The position numbers were made by a program, and so were the translations under genes. The notes under the pieces are model-generated. The model did not search any database. It saw nothing but the letters and a program-made list of their open reading frames with translations, and was not told the DNA's origin. A stretch of 64,000 nt of DNA from Thiomicrorhabdus marina (GTDB taxonomy: Bacteria > Pseudomonadota > Gammaproteobacteria > Thiomicrospirales > Thiomicrospiraceae), in NCBI RefSeq assembly GCF_017571465.1, contig NZ_JAGETV010000013.1:1-64000 (forward strand), given 5' to 3'. The stretch's first letter is position 1, and the number at the start of each line of letters is the position of its first letter. Below, in pieces: positions 63,739-64,000 of the stretch.

Positions 63739-64000
63739 TTAAAGGTTTTGAAAGTGATTAAACATGGCGCAATCTAAATTAAGCGCCTGCAAGGTTGCCA
63801 CAAAATCGTTTTGCAGTGGTGCTTGAATACGAATAGGTTGTTCTGTGTGCGGGTGGGTAAACGCTAAAGACGTTGCTGCCAAATAGAGGCGATGATAGCC
63901 GCGCCAATCATTAAATAAATGGTTGTGATTACGGTCCCCATAGCTGACATCGCCAATAATGGGATGACTGATGCCATTTAGGTGACGACGAATTTGGTGC
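63739..64000 (-). CDS. truC: TruC-type tRNA pseudouridine synthase (partial, C-terminal part)
   Basis: The minus-strand frame enters at the window edge and ends at TAA (63741-63739). It reads HQIRRHLNGISHPIIGDVSY, then GDRNHNHLF, LYLAATSLAFTHP. HQIRRHL and HPIIGD are the closing motifs of the RluA superfamily, and GDRNHNH-like sequence matches TruC, which modifies U65 of tRNA. The front, with the catalytic Asp, is outside the window. It is 15 bp before the bioA start. Confidence 0.75.
   Translation of the reverse strand, partial: HQIRRHLNGISHPIIGDVSYGDRNHNHLFNDWRGYHRLYLAATSLAFTHPHTEQPIRIQAPLQNDFVATLQALNLDCAMFNHFQNL

Overview
The window reads as chromosomal DNA of a gammaproteobacterium with moderate G+C. 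It holds ordinary housekeeping genes (argB, yajQ, pyrE, nfo, ppk1, ppx, a pyrC-type dihydroorotase, bioA, a truC fragment), many outer-membrane barrels, TonB-dependent uptake, and several sensory or regulatory proteins. A sulfur-oxidising Piscirickettsiaceae/Thiomicrorhabdus-like genome is a reasonable guess from overall flavour, but no gene here proves it. I see no rRNA, tRNA, CRISPR array, complete phage or transposase gene.

Layout. 1-5.7 kb: an operon-like set of porin, PstS-like periplasmic protein and giant hybrid histidine kinase, lying between two copies of a MITE-like repeat (family A). 5.8-11.0 kb: a dimeric-type dUTPase, a small secreted protein, an ABM-domain protein, and a universal stress protein next to a P2-type cation ATPase. 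11.0-17.3 kb: a CusCBA-type copper/silver efflux operon read leftwards, headed by a small Met/His/Cys-rich exported protein. 17.4-28.8 kb: core genes (aminotransferase, yajQ, argB, MscS, TSUP exporter, OmpA-like protein, sixA, pyrE, nfo, a stand-alone CysJ-like reductase, ppx). 29-34.5 kb: ppk1, an orphan yidD and a CHASE-PAS-GGDEF-EAL protein. 34.7-42.2 kb: dihydroorotase, succinate-semialdehyde-type dehydrogenase, EI24/CysZ-like membrane protein, an outer-membrane barrel, then an HTH regulator fused to an NBR1-like FW domain directly ahead of a TonB siderophore receptor.

42.2-53.1 kb is accessory DNA. It holds two small hypothetical proteins, two tandem HipA-type kinase toxins each followed by an overlapping XRE antitoxin, copies of a second dispersed repeat (family B), an FN3 lipoprotein paired with a 1261-residue internalin-like LRR protein, and the broken tail of an Lcl/DUF1566-type protein. 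53.2-64 kb: an M42/M20-like peptidase, two LuxR-type regulators separated by a short family-A element, a pair of paralogous large lipoproteins around a secreted protein, a FadL-type channel, bioA and truC.

Two dispersed repeat families tie the window together. Family A is a MITE-like element with terminal inverted repeats: one 168-bp copy has perfect 15-bp ends and supplies the stop codon of the kinase gene, and 76-79-bp short forms bracket a LuxR gene. Family B carries GGATTGCTTCACT and GGAGCG motifs, with a 9-bp hairpin in two copies. The strongest candidates for something new are the XRE-FW regulator with its receptor, the double HipA-XRE island with separate operators, the repeat-bracketed porin/binding-protein/kinase module, and the duplicated lipoprotein locus.
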